DNA of 64,000 bases. Origin: Dyadobacter fermentans DSM 18053 (GTDB lineage: Bacteria > Bacteroidota > Bacteroidia > Cytophagales > Spirosomataceae). The stretch lies in assembly GCF_000023125.1 (NCBI RefSeq), contig NC_013037.1:5992501-6056500 (forward strand), given 5' to 3'. The position numbers and the translations under genes are program-made. Positions 8,811 to 17,194 of this stretch are shown here, piece by piece. The notes under the pieces were generated by a model. That model had not been told where the DNA came from, did not search any database, and worked only from the letters and a program-made list of their open reading frames with translations. The first letter of the stretch is position 1. Each line of letters starts with the position of its first letter.

Positions 8811-10037
8811 ATGCCACAACCTCAGATTACCGGTTTTGAAGAGCTCGCCAAGCAGTCGGTGCTGTACCCTCAGGAATCATTAATGGCCGTCCGGAAGGAC
8901 CAGAACTCGTTGCATATCGGCTTGCCGAGGGAAGTTTCGTTGCAGGAAAACCGCATTGCGCTCACACCCGACGCGGTGGGGATCCTGGTGAGGAACGGGC
9001 ACGAAGTGTGGGTGGAGAAAGATGCGGGAAAAGGCGCTAACCTGTCGGACCACGAGTACAGTGAGGCCGGCGCGAAGATCGTTCATAGCCCGAAAGAAGT
9101 TTACCAGGCTAATGTGATCCTCAAAGTGGAGCCGCTGGTGGAAGAAGAATTCGGCTATGTGAAAGCGGGTACGACGGTAATCTCCGCATTGAACCTTCCT
9201 TCATTAGAAAAGCAATATTTTGAAAAACTCAATGAACTGAAAATAACCGGCATCGGCTACGAGCTGATCGAGGACAAGGTGGGCGGCAAGCCGATCATCC
9301 GAGCGATGGGCGAAATTGCCGGCAGCACCGTGCTGCTGATCGCCGCGGAATACCTTTCGACACCAAACGGCGGCCGGGGGGTAATCCTGGGCGGCATTAC
9401 CGGTGTGCCGCCGACCAAAATCGTGATCCTCGGAGCGGGAACCGTGGCCGAGTTTGCCACACGCGCGGCGCTGAGCCTTGGCGCGGACGTGAAGGTTTTT
9501 GACAAACACATTTACCGCCTGCAAAGACTCAAATACTCGATCGGGCAAAATTTATACACCTCCATTATCGACTCTGAAACACTGGCGGAGGCCATTGGCC
9601 GGGCGGATGTGGTGATCGGCACCATGCGGGCCGAGAATGGGCTTAGCCCGATGGTCGTGACGCGCGAAATGGTGTCACAAATGAAGCCGGGTTCGGTGAT
9701 TATCGATGTGAGCATTGATCAGGGCGGATCGTTTGAGACCTCGCGCATGACGACGCATAAAAACCCGACATTTAAATACAACGAAGTAATCCATTACTGC
9801 GTGCCCAACATCCCCTCGCGCGTGGCGCACACCGCGAGCACGGCGCTGAGCAATGTATTTTTACCGTTTTTGCTGCAAACCGGCACAATCGGCGGTATCG
9901 AGGAAATGATTTATGCGAACCGTTGGTTTATGAAAGGAGTGTATTGCCATAAAGGAACGCTCACCAACTCACACATCGCCCGCAGTTTTAACATGAGGTA
10001 TAAGGATCTGACATTACTGCTGGCGGCCAGGATGTAG
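8811..10037 (+). CDS. ald: alanine dehydrogenase
   Basis: A 408-residue NAD-dependent enzyme that interconverts alanine and pyruvate plus ammonia. After a family-typical N-terminal extension of about 35 residues come IGLPREVSLQENRIALTPD (substrate domain) and the NAD-binding Rossmann segment PTKIVILGAGTVAEFATRAA. Next are ADVVIGTMRAENGLSPMVVT, the catalytic-region GSVIIDVSIDQGGSFETS and HYCVPNIPSRVAHTAS. The usual enzyme is about 370 residues, so this is the longer Bacteroidota form. The 3' flank carries a heptad inverted repeat that may act as the transcript end. Confidence 0.93.
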   Translation: MPQPQITGFEELAKQSVLYPQESLMAVRKDQNSLHIGLPREVSLQENRIALTPDAVGILVRNGHEVWVEKDAGKGANLSDHEYSEAGAKIVHSPKEVYQANVILKVEPLVEEEFGYVKAGTTVISALNLPSLEKQYFEKLNELKITGIGYELIEDKVGGKPIIRAMGEIAGSTVLLIAAEYLSTPNGGRGVILGGITGVPPTKIVILGAGTVAEFATRAALSLGADVKVFDKHIYRLQRLKYSIGQNLYTSIIDSETLAEAIGRADVVIGTMRAENGLSPMVVTREMVSQMKPGSVIIDVSIDQGGSFETSRMTTHKNPTFKYNEVIHYCVPNIPSRVAHTASTALSNVFLPFLLQTGTIGGIEEMIYANRWFMKGVYCHKGTLTNSHIARSFNMRYKDLTLLLAARM

Positions 10038-10040
10038 GGA

Positions 10041-10178
10041 GGCTATAAGCTATAAGCTTTAAGCCTTAGGCTGTAAGCTTTGTGTAATTTTAAACTATTA
10101 ACTTATCTGTGCTAGTTGCATCGGCTTAAAGCTTGTAGCTTACAGCTTATAGCTTACTGCTTAAAGCCTACTGCATCT
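10041..10178. repeat. inverted repeat with arms made of 7-base units
   Basis: The left arm 10041-10082 reads as six consecutive heptads of consensus RGCYNTA (the last ends in TG). The right arm 10123-10178 reads as about eight heptads with core NGCTTNN, in reverse-complement orientation. A 40-base AT-rich spacer separates them. The arms would fold into a long imperfect stem. It starts 3 bases after the ald stop and ends shortly before the next ATG, so it could act as a terminator. Compare 13611-13678. Confidence 0.7.
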
Positions 10179-10194
10179 AACATACTACAACGTA

Positions 10195-10599
10195 ATGATT
10201 AACAACAGCAACGAAAATGCCCTGATGGATGATGCGAATTCTCCGGATTTGAATCAGAAACTGATGGGGAATATATCGCAGGATTTTATCAAAGTGGCCG
10301 ATCAGCTGAAAGAGGCGTCGTACCAGATCCGCAAGCGCGGTTTTTCGGAGTATCCGATTTTTGCGGTGACCAACAATGATGTCGACCTGGGCGTACTCCT
10401 GATCGACTCGACGGAGCTCGCCAACCGCTTTGTGTACAAGGCTTCGTACATGCAGGAGTTCGTCGACCGGAAGCTCATCGGTCCCGAATCGGTGTTGCTT
10501 TTTACGGAAAACTATAAGAACCCGGACGAGTTCTGTTGTCTCTTTGCATTGATAGGCGAGTTCTCGGGTTTTGTGTATGTGCCTTACCCGGAAGATTGA
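10195..10599 (+). CDS. conserved protein of unknown function
   Basis: A soluble acidic protein of 134 residues with no signal peptide or membrane segment. After a disordered Asn/Asp-rich start come a helix (NISQDFIKVADQLKEASYQI) and an alpha/beta part (YPIFAVTNNDVDLGVLLIDS, then PESVLLFTENYKNPDEFCCL) that ends FSGFVYVPYPED. No catalytic motif is evident. I do not recognise a named family. Clean start and stop, ordinary codon use and the fixed neighbourhood after tsaE-ald support a real gene. Confidence 0.8.
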   Translation: MINNSNENALMDDANSPDLNQKLMGNISQDFIKVADQLKEASYQIRKRGFSEYPIFAVTNNDVDLGVLLIDSTELANRFVYKASYMQEFVDRKLIGPESVLLFTENYKNPDEFCCLFALIGEFSGFVYVPYPED

Positions 10600-10746
10600 A
10601 GTAGAGGGGATGTCATAGGGAAAGTAGCCGCAGGCCGCTAAATAAACAATAGCTACGCTTACTAGGTCTGTGAAACGGGTTCGTGGGATTTTGTTTTAGT
10701 TTTAGAAATTAATTAATTGAATTTCAGCTTAAATAACACCCGATCT

Positions 10747-11181
10747 ATGGAATCTAAACTACCTCTTGAAAAGGAACTTGAACCCATTTTTCTCCAAAAA
10801 TTCCCGCCGTTCTCCGAGAGCGTGAAGGAATTTCTCGTACAATACGGACCTTACATTATCCTTGTGCTATCGGTGATCGGCGTGTTGGGGCTGTTGACGG
10901 CCCTTGGCGTAGGCGGTGCCGTGTTTGGCATGGGCGGCGCTTCGGTGGGTATTGGCTTCAACTTTTATCTCGGCATAGTCCTGGGCATTGTTACGCTTGT
11001 GATGTACCTCATGGCGTTCACGCCGCTCAAAGCGCGCAAAAGAGCGGGTTGGAACCTGCTATATTATGCCCTGCTGCTGGGGCTGGTGAGCAACCTCATT
11101 CAGCTGAGCATTTTCGCATTCATCGTCGGCGGGCTGGTCGGTTTCTGGGTGCTTTTCCAGATCCGTGAAAAGTACGCGTAA
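10747..11181 (+). CDS. small multi-pass membrane protein of unknown function
   Basis: A 144-residue protein starting at the ATG MESKLPLEKELEP; an upstream TTG extension is not needed. After a polar N-terminus of about 30 residues there are four hydrophobic segments: YIILVLSVIGVLGLLTALGV, a Gly-rich FYLGIVLGIVTLVMYLMA, LLYYALLLGLVSNLIQL and IFAFIVGGLVGFWVLF. It ends in a basic QIREKYA tail. There is no transporter signature. It is followed by a perfect 12-base-pair terminator and so forms its own unit. Membrane location is sure; function is unknown. Confidence 0.8.
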   Translation: MESKLPLEKELEPIFLQKFPPFSESVKEFLVQYGPYIILVLSVIGVLGLLTALGVGGAVFGMGGASVGIGFNFYLGIVLGIVTLVMYLMAFTPLKARKRAGWNLLYYALLLGLVSNLIQLSIFAFIVGGLVGFWVLFQIREKYA

Positions 11182-11204
11182 ATATTAACAGCCATGTGCC
11201 GTGC

Positions 11205-11238
11205 AAAGCGGGCGGATTATTCCGCCCGCTTTTTATTT
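11205..11238 (+). terminator. rho-independent terminator
   Basis: A perfect 12-base stem (AAAGCGGGCGGA paired with TCCGCCCGCTTT) with a TTAT loop, followed by a T-rich tract (TTATTTTT). Confidence 0.92.
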
Positions 11239-11334
11239 TTGCCATTAGTCATACAAATGCGGGCTTTTATACCCGCAGTCACTCCGATCCGTGCAATTAC
11301 TTCGCATATTTGCGTTTACACCGTTTCGAGACTT

Positions 11335-12249
11335 ATGGATATCATAGAGGTAAAGAATGTAACGAAGGAATATTCCAATCATATAGCGCTGGACGACGTT
11401 AGTATTTCCATTCCCAAAGGCTGTATTTTTGGATTGCTGGGGCCGAATGGTGCGGGGAAGACGTCGCTCATCCGAATCATCAACCAGATCACCGGCCCCG
11501 ACAGCGGCCAGGTGTTATTCGACGGCGTGCCGCTCAATTCCGGTCATATTTCGAGGATCGGCTATTTGCCGGAAGAGCGCGGGCTTTATAAAAAGATGAA
11601 GGTAGGCGAGCAGCTGCTCTACCTCGCCCAGCTTAAAGGCCTCTCACAAAAAGAAGCCATGGAAAAGCTCAAAAGCTGGTTTATAAAGTTCGATATCAAA
11701 ACCTGGTGGGACAAAACGATCGCCGATCTTTCCAAAGGAATGCAGCAAAAAGTGCAGTTTGTGTCGACGGTACTGCACGAGCCCGACCTCATTATCCTCG
11801 ATGAACCGTTCTCCGGCTTTGACCCCATTAATGCCAACCTCATCCGCGACGAAATCCTCGAACTGAAACAAAAGGGCAGCACGATCATCTTCTCCACCCA
11901 CCGGATGGAAACCGTGGAGGAGCTTTGCGACCATATCGCATTGATCCACAAGTCGCGCAAGGTGCTCGACGGCCCCAAAAGGCAGATCAAGGAGCAGTTT
12001 AAAACGCATACCTATTTTGTGGAATACAAAGGGCATCTCGACGAGCTGGACCCGATTTACAAAATTCTCGACCAGAAGATCCTCGAAGACGGTTACCTGC
12101 GGTCCAATGTGCAGCTCGACGGTGACACTAATGCCAATGCATTGTTGCTCAACTTGTTGTCGAAAGTAGAAATCCGGGCTTTCGGTGAGAATATCCCGAC
12201 GATGAGCGATATTTTTATGAAGGCGGTGAATGAAGTTCCCGAGGCGTAA
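11335..12249 (+). CDS. ABC transporter ATP-binding protein (NatA-like)
   Basis: A 304-residue ATPase subunit starting at MDIIEVKNVTKEY; upstream in-frame codons lie in the leader after a terminator. It has Walker A GPNGAGKTSLI near residues 38-48, a Q-loop region YLPEERGLYKKMKVGEQLLY, signature LSKGMQQKVQF, Walker B LIILDEPFSGFDP and the switch His in FSTHRMETVEELCD. A C-terminal extension after about residue 225 resembles the DUF4162 tail of sodium or drug exporters. It pairs with the permease 38 bases downstream and would drive export from the cytoplasm. The substrate is unknown. Confidence 0.93.
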   Translation: MDIIEVKNVTKEYSNHIALDDVSISIPKGCIFGLLGPNGAGKTSLIRIINQITGPDSGQVLFDGVPLNSGHISRIGYLPEERGLYKKMKVGEQLLYLAQLKGLSQKEAMEKLKSWFIKFDIKTWWDKTIADLSKGMQQKVQFVSTVLHEPDLIILDEPFSGFDPINANLIRDEILELKQKGSTIIFSTHRMETVEELCDHIALIHKSRKVLDGPKRQIKEQFKTHTYFVEYKGHLDELDPIYKILDQKILEDGYLRSNVQLDGDTNANALLLNLLSKVEIRAFGENIPTMSDIFMKAVNEVPEA

Positions 12250-12287
12250 CGGGCCGTGTTCGATTTAAAGAGATTAAACCGATATCC

Positions 12288-13607
12288 ATGCGAAACATAT
12301 TTCTGGTTATTAAAAGAGAATACCTGGTAAGGGTAAAAAAGAAGTCGTTTCTGGTGATGACATTGCTGGGGCCGCTGCTTTTTGTGGCGTTTTACGCGGC
12401 GGTCATCTGGGTGGCGCTGGGATCGGTGGATACGAAAACGGTACAGGTGCTGGACAAAAGCGGCCTGTTCCGCAGCGAGTTCAAGGATTCGGAAACGTTG
12501 AAATTCGTTTTCACCAACACCAGCCTCGATTCGGCCAAGGCGGCATTCCCGGCGAGCGACGCCAATGCGCTCGTGTACATTCCCGCCGACGTGATCAAAT
12601 CGCCAAAGAGCGTCCGCATTTACGCTGCCAAGAATGTAAGTATGGATCTCAAATCGGAGATCGAAAAGGTGATCGAAAAAGAGATCGAGGACATTAAGCT
12701 GGAAGAGGCGGGCATTACGCACAAAATTCTGGAAGATTCGCGCGTGAACGTCAGTTCCGAGACGATCAGCCTCAGCGAAGAGGGGGAGAAAACGAGCAGC
12801 TCCGGTGCCGCTACGGTGATTGGCGGCATTTGCGCATTCCTTATTTATATGTCGGTGTTCATTTACGGCACCCAGGTCATGCGCGGCATTACCGAAGAAA
12901 AGACCAGCCGGATCGTGGAAGTAATCATTTCTTCCGTGAAACCGTTTCAGCTCATGCTGGGCAAGATCATCGGCGTGGCGCTGGTGGGCCTGACGCAGTT
13001 TGTGCTCTGGATTTTGCTCACCACGGCATTAACAAGCGCCACATCCGCCGTACTCGGCAGCCGCATGACGAAAGAGTCGGCGCAGATGGCACAGGAAATG
13101 AACAAAGCTCAAATGCCCGTGCAGAGCGTTCCGGGCAACAATGCAGACAACCCGGTGTCGGAAATACTCGGAGCGATATCCAGCCTGAATATTCCGCTCA
13201 TCCTGGGCTGCTTCCTGTTTTACTATCTGGGCGGCTATTTGCTGTACAGCGCTATGTTCGGGGCCGTAGGCGCGGCGGTGGACAATGACGCCGACACGCA
13301 GCAGTTCATGCTTCCGATCACATTACCTATTATCTTCTCCTTCGTATTTGCGCAGTTCGTCCTCCGCGACCCGGACGGTACGCTCGCATTCTGGACGTCC
13401 ATTATACCTTTTACATCGCCTATTATCATGATGGTCCGCATTCCGTTCGGCGTGCCTGCCTGGGAGCTGGTGCTGTCGATGGTACTGCTTATCCTGGGCT
13501 TTATGGGCACCACCTGGATCGCCGCGCGCATTTACCGGGTGGGAATCCTGATGTACGGCAAAAAGGTGAGTTATAAGGAGCTTGTCAAGTGGATATTCTA
13601 TAAATAA
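12288..13607 (+). CDS. ABC-2 type transporter permease (NatB-like)
   Basis: A 439-residue permease. An N-terminal transmembrane helix (FLVMTLLGPLLFVAFYAAVI) precedes a long extracytoplasmic domain of about 130 residues with a charged helical stretch (KSEIEKVIEKEIEDIKLEEA). Then follow five or so membrane helices: GGICAFLIYMSVFIYGTQVM, IIGVALVGLTQFVLWILLT, LILGCFLFYYLGGYLLYSAM, LPITLPIIFSFVFAQFVL and LVLSMVLLILGFMGTTWIAA. The segment RGITEEKTSRIVEVIISSVK is the conserved ABC-2 coupling helix. It forms a complete exporter with the upstream ATPase. Confidence 0.92.
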   Translation: MRNIFLVIKREYLVRVKKKSFLVMTLLGPLLFVAFYAAVIWVALGSVDTKTVQVLDKSGLFRSEFKDSETLKFVFTNTSLDSAKAAFPASDANALVYIPADVIKSPKSVRIYAAKNVSMDLKSEIEKVIEKEIEDIKLEEAGITHKILEDSRVNVSSETISLSEEGEKTSSSGAATVIGGICAFLIYMSVFIYGTQVMRGITEEKTSRIVEVIISSVKPFQLMLGKIIGVALVGLTQFVLWILLTTALTSATSAVLGSRMTKESAQMAQEMNKAQMPVQSVPGNNADNPVSEILGAISSLNIPLILGCFLFYYLGGYLLYSAMFGAVGAAVDNDADTQQFMLPITLPIIFSFVFAQFVLRDPDGTLAFWTSIIPFTSPIIMMVRIPFGVPAWELVLSMVLLILGFMGTTWIAARIYRVGILMYGKKVSYKELVKWIFYK

Positions 13608-13610
13608 CTT

Positions 13611-13678
13611 CGGCTCTCGGCTGTCGGCATTCGGCTTTAACGATGCAAAAATCGACGGCCGATGGCCGACTGCCGAAG
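13611..13678. repeat. inverted repeat with arms made of 7-base units
   Basis: Four perfect heptads of form CGGCNNT (13611-13638) face heptads of form GCCGANN (13658-13678, with a weaker one from 13651) across a short A-rich loop, giving an imperfect 32-base stem. It begins 3 bases after the permease stop. Its architecture matches the element at 10041-10178 although the bases differ. Confidence 0.7.
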
Positions 13679-13724
13679 TCATTCTTTAACGTTTTTTAAG
13701 ATTCTCAATCCACTGCCGTTGTGG

Positions 13725-13741
13725 TAAATTTGCTATTTTTG
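13725..13741 (+). promoter_or_regulatory. two TAnnTTTG boxes upstream of the DUF2723 gene
   Basis: TAAATTTG (13725-13732) and TATTTTTG (13734-13741) both match the Bacteroidota -7 consensus. They lie 85-100 bases before the ATG at 13826. No clear -33 element is seen, so which box is used, if either, is uncertain. Confidence 0.35.
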
Positions 13742-13825
13742 GCCGATCAATGATAGAACTGCTCAAAAAGAGTCGCCATCTTTGCGCATTGTGCATATAA
13801 CTTTTTCAAATTTACCGTCTTTCAG

Positions 13826-16801
13826 ATGACCCGTTTCAGCCGTACCAACAACCTTACGGGTTGGATTGTCTTTGCTATTGCATTCATCACATATGCCCTC
13901 ACAGTCGAACGAACTGCCAGTTTCTGGGATTGCGGGGAATTTATAGCCTGTGCATTCAAATTGCAGGTCCCACACCCGCCGGGTGCTCCCTTCTTCCTGC
14001 TGATCGGCCGAATTTTCTCCCTTTTCGCCATGGGCGACCTGCTGGAAGTAGCTTACTGGGTCAATATGGTGTCGGTACTGAGCAGTGCATTCACCATCCT
14101 ATTCCTTTTCTGGACCATTACCTTGCTGGTTCGCAAACTGGTTGCCAAAAACGACGAGGAACTCACGCAGGCTGACACGCTTCTCGTGATGGGAGCGGGT
14201 ATCGTAGGCGCCCTCGCTTACACCTGGTCCGATTCGTTCTGGTTCTCGGCCGTTGAAGCGGAAGTATACGGATTATCATCGTTCTTCACTGCCATCGTGA
14301 TCTGGGCGGTATTTAAATGGGAGCGCATCCAGGACCCTGCAACCGAAAACCGCTGGCTGATTCTGATCGCGTATCTGGTAGGACTTTCTATCGGTGTTCA
14401 CTTGCTGAACCTCGTTACGATTCCGGCGCTTGCATTGGTTTATTATTTCAAAAAATACCAGAAAGTCACTGTTTTTGGCGGTATTATGGCCTTTGTCGGT
14501 GGCCTTGTCGTGTTGGGGATTATCAACTCCGGTATCATTCCGGGCTTGCCGAGCGTAGCGGGTAAATTTGAGATATTCTTTGTCAATACTTTGGGATTGC
14601 CTTACAAATCGGGGGTAATCTTCTTCATTATATTGTTTATCGGCGCGCTGATCTGGGGAATCCGTTTCTCCGAGAAAAAGGGCAATGTGTTGCTGAATAC
14701 GAGCTTGCTTTCGCTGGCATTTGTGCTGATCGGCTACGCCAGTTACCTGATGGTCCTCGTGCGCGCCGAGTACAACCCGCCCATTAACGAAAACAATCCG
14801 AACGACGTCCTGAGCTTCGTTTCCTACCTGAAACGCGAGCAGTACGGGAGCCGTCCGTTGCTTTACGGCCCATCGTTCGTGTCACGTCCCGTAAGCCAGA
14901 AACGCGGCGCGCCCATGTACCGCAAGCAGGATGGCAAATATGTGATTTACGACTACCGCCCTGAATACGAATACGAACCAGGCGCGAACATGCTGTTGCC
15001 GCGTATGTACAGCACCCAGCCGGGCCACCCGCAGTTGTACATGCAAATGACCGGACTCGCCGAAGGCCAGAAACCGACCATGGGCCACAACCTGTCGTTT
15101 ATGTTCTCTTACCAGATCGGCCATATGTACTGGCGTTACTTCCTATGGAATTTCGTAGGCCGGGAAAGCGACGAAGAGGGCGCAGGGAACATGGTGCCTT
15201 GGGATGTATCGAAAAAATACCCGGAACCGATTGCGAACAATAAGGCACATGACAACTACTTTATGCTGCCATTCTTGCTCGGGTTGTTCGGTATCGTGAT
15301 CTGCTATTTCCGCCAGAAGCGAGATTTGCTGGTGCTAGGCCTGCTATTTATCCTGACGGGCGTGGCGCTGGTCGTTTACCTCAACTCACCACCCACCGAG
15401 CCGCGCGAGCGTGACTATATTTATGTGGGATCGTTCTATATTTTCTGTATCTGGATCGGCTACGGCGTGATTGCCCTGGCGGATGCGATCGGTAAGTTCG
15501 TGAAAGCGGGCACGGCTCGTGCGGGCGTTGCCACGGCGCTGGGTCTGGTAGTTCCGGTGATTATGGGTGCCAAAGGTTGGGATAACCACAACCGCGACAA
15601 TCGCTACCACTCTGTGGATTTCGCGAAAAACCTCCTGAACTCCTGCGCACCGAATGCGATCCTGTTTACCGGCGGTGATAACGATACATTCCCCTTATGG
15701 TATGTGCAGGAAGTGGAAGGCTTCCGCACCGATGTGCGCGTGTGTAACCTCAGCCTACTAGGCACCGACTGGTATATCGACCAGATGAAGCGCAAAACTT
15801 ACCTGTCCGAAGCGCTACCAATCTCGCTCGATAAGAACAACTACGCATTCGGCAAGAACGACATCGTTCCATTCTATGAGATCCCAAGCGTAAAATCGGG
15901 TATTAACCTGAAAGAATATCTTGGACTTGTGAAGCAGGAAAACAAAGCCATTCAGGTGCCTTTGACGAGCGGTGATATGACTTCCATTCTGCCATCGTCG
16001 GTATTGTTCCTGCCGGTGGATGCCGAAGCGGTTAAGAAGATGAATATCATCAAAAGCGACCTTGTTCCATTCGTGAGCGACTCTATCAGCTGGACCATCG
16101 GTAAAGGTGATTTGTACAAATCCGACCTGATTATGCTGGATATCATCGCGTCCAACGACTGGAAACGTCCGATCTACTTCTCATCCACCCTGGGCGGATC
16201 GAGCTACCTGAACCTGAAAGAATACATGCAGCTCGAAGGCTATGCCTACCGCCTGCTGCCTGTGAAAGTACCGGGTGCAAGCGACGGCTACGTGAATGCG
16301 GATGTGATGTATAATAATATGATGACGAAGATGTTCTGGCGCGAGCTCGACAATCCGAACACCTATTACGACAATACCTACCTGGGTTCACCGGTAGCGA
16401 CGGCGCGCATCGCGTTCCTGCGCCTCACAGGCCAGCTCATCGCCGATGGCCGCAAAGACGAAGCGAAGAAAGCCATCGAACGCTCACTGTCCACCATGCC
16501 GGACAAGAGCATTCCATACGACCAGTTCTCGGCTAACTTCATCGGCCCGCTGTTCGACCTGGGCGAAACGAAAAAGGCCCTTGAAATAGCCGAAACAATG
16601 GCAACCCGCGCCGACGAAGTACTCACCTGGGCCAAAGACAACAGCACCACCCGCCGCCGCGACACGAACGTTTACCTCTACATCATGCAGGTAATCGTAC
16701 AGGAATGCCGGGATGCCAAGCAGGAAGCCGCTGCGAAGAAATACGAGGCAATCTTCCAGAAACATCTGGCTGCATTTAATATGTATGGAGGAGGGCAGTA
16801 G
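13826..16801 (+). CDS. DUF2723 family membrane protein, likely glycosyltransferase-type
   Basis: A 991-residue inner-membrane protein. The N-terminal half carries about a dozen hydrophobic helices. It opens with the DUF2723 signature TVERTASFWDCGEFIACAFK followed by LQVPHPPGAPFFLLIGRIF. The acidic WDCGEF loop resembles the acidic first loop of GT-C glycosyltransferases such as protein O-mannosyltransferases. The middle includes a conserved PPTEPRERDYIYVGSFYIFC segment. A soluble C-terminal part of about 400 residues begins near NAILFTGGDNDTFPLWYVQE and ends in helical repeats. Family members are near-universal in Bacteroidota and are thought to modify cell-surface proteins or glycans. The activity is inferred, not shown. 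The gene is monocistronic, ended by a terminator 45 bases downstream. Confidence 0.9.
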   Translation: MTRFSRTNNLTGWIVFAIAFITYALTVERTASFWDCGEFIACAFKLQVPHPPGAPFFLLIGRIFSLFAMGDLLEVAYWVNMVSVLSSAFTILFLFWTITLLVRKLVAKNDEELTQADTLLVMGAGIVGALAYTWSDSFWFSAVEAEVYGLSSFFTAIVIWAVFKWERIQDPATENRWLILIAYLVGLSIGVHLLNLVTIPALALVYYFKKYQKVTVFGGIMAFVGGLVVLGIINSGIIPGLPSVAGKFEIFFVNTLGLPYKSGVIFFIILFIGALIWGIRFSEKKGNVLLNTSLLSLAFVLIGYASYLMVLVRAEYNPPINENNPNDVLSFVSYLKREQYGSRPLLYGPSFVSRPVSQKRGAPMYRKQDGKYVIYDYRPEYEYEPGANMLLPRMYSTQPGHPQLYMQMTGLAEGQKPTMGHNLSFMFSYQIGHMYWRYFLWNFVGRESDEEGAGNMVPWDVSKKYPEPIANNKAHDNYFMLPFLLGLFGIVICYFRQKRDLLVLGLLFILTGVALVVYLNSPPTEPRERDYIYVGSFYIFCIWIGYGVIALADAIGKFVKAGTARAGVATALGLVVPVIMGAKGWDNHNRDNRYHSVDFAKNLLNSCAPNAILFTGGDNDTFPLWYVQEVEGFRTDVRVCNLSLLGTDWYIDQMKRKTYLSEALPISLDKNNYAFGKNDIVPFYEIPSVKSGINLKEYLGLVKQENKAIQVPLTSGDMTSILPSSVLFLPVDAEAVKKMNIIKSDLVPFVSDSISWTIGKGDLYKSDLIMLDIIASNDWKRPIYFSSTLGGSSYLNLKEYMQLEGYAYRLLPVKVPGASDGYVNADVMYNNMMTKMFWRELDNPNTYYDNTYLGSPVATARIAFLRLTGQLIADGRKDEAKKAIERSLSTMPDKSIPYDQFSANFIGPLFDLGETKKALEIAETMATRADEVLTWAKDNSTTRRRDTNVYLYIMQVIVQECRDAKQEAAAKKYEAIFQKHLAAFNMYGGGQ

Positions 16802-16845
16802 GTCCTTAAAATAGTTGACTAAGTCCTGAATTTTAATTGAATACG

Positions 16846-16885
16846 AAAAGCGGCATTTGCGAAAGCAGATGCCGCTTTTTTCTTT
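16846..16885 (+). terminator. rho-independent terminator
   Basis: A 15-base stem with one mismatch (AAAAGCGGCATTTGC against GCAGATGCCGCTTTT) is closed by a GAAA tetraloop and followed by TTTTTTCTTTT. Confidence 0.92.
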
Positions 16886-17119
16886 TCCCGAACCCCTTCT
16901 TATACTTCTTCTACACGGCCTTCAGAAAGTAATTTCCCAACGACCATAAGAAATGATCTTCCGGTGGATAAATATGACATTTTGAAAATCAGTCAGTTGT
17001 TGTCTCTGTTTCCGATGGGTAAATGTCGTGAACTGCCGAACGCAGCAATGCTTCCTTCCGTGAAGTGAATGGCGCTTGGATATCTTTCAGCGAATATCAA
17101 CATTCACAGAAAACGAAAA

Positions 17120-17152
17120 CCCCGCCGTAAGCTTGGTACCTGACGGGCGGGG
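17120..17152. other. GC-rich hairpin in a 393-base gene-free gap
   Basis: The gap 16802-17194 holds the DUF2723 terminator and no credible gene. Near its right end CCCCGCC (17120-17126) pairs with GGCGGGG (17146-17152), and CGT/ACG extends the stem inward. Read on the minus strand it is followed by a TTTTCGTTTT tract, so it could stop antisense transcription. On the plus strand it would be a structured leader 42 bases before the lipoprotein start. Confidence 0.5.
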
Positions 17153-17194
17153 TCGCGGTTAGAGTCAAGTTATCAACTAAAACCTTTCAAATTT

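Noticed and set aside
10041..10178. Possible tRNA-like or riboswitch structure
   Set aside because: The heptad periodicity explains the pairing. There is no acceptor stem, T-loop sequence or conserved riboswitch core.
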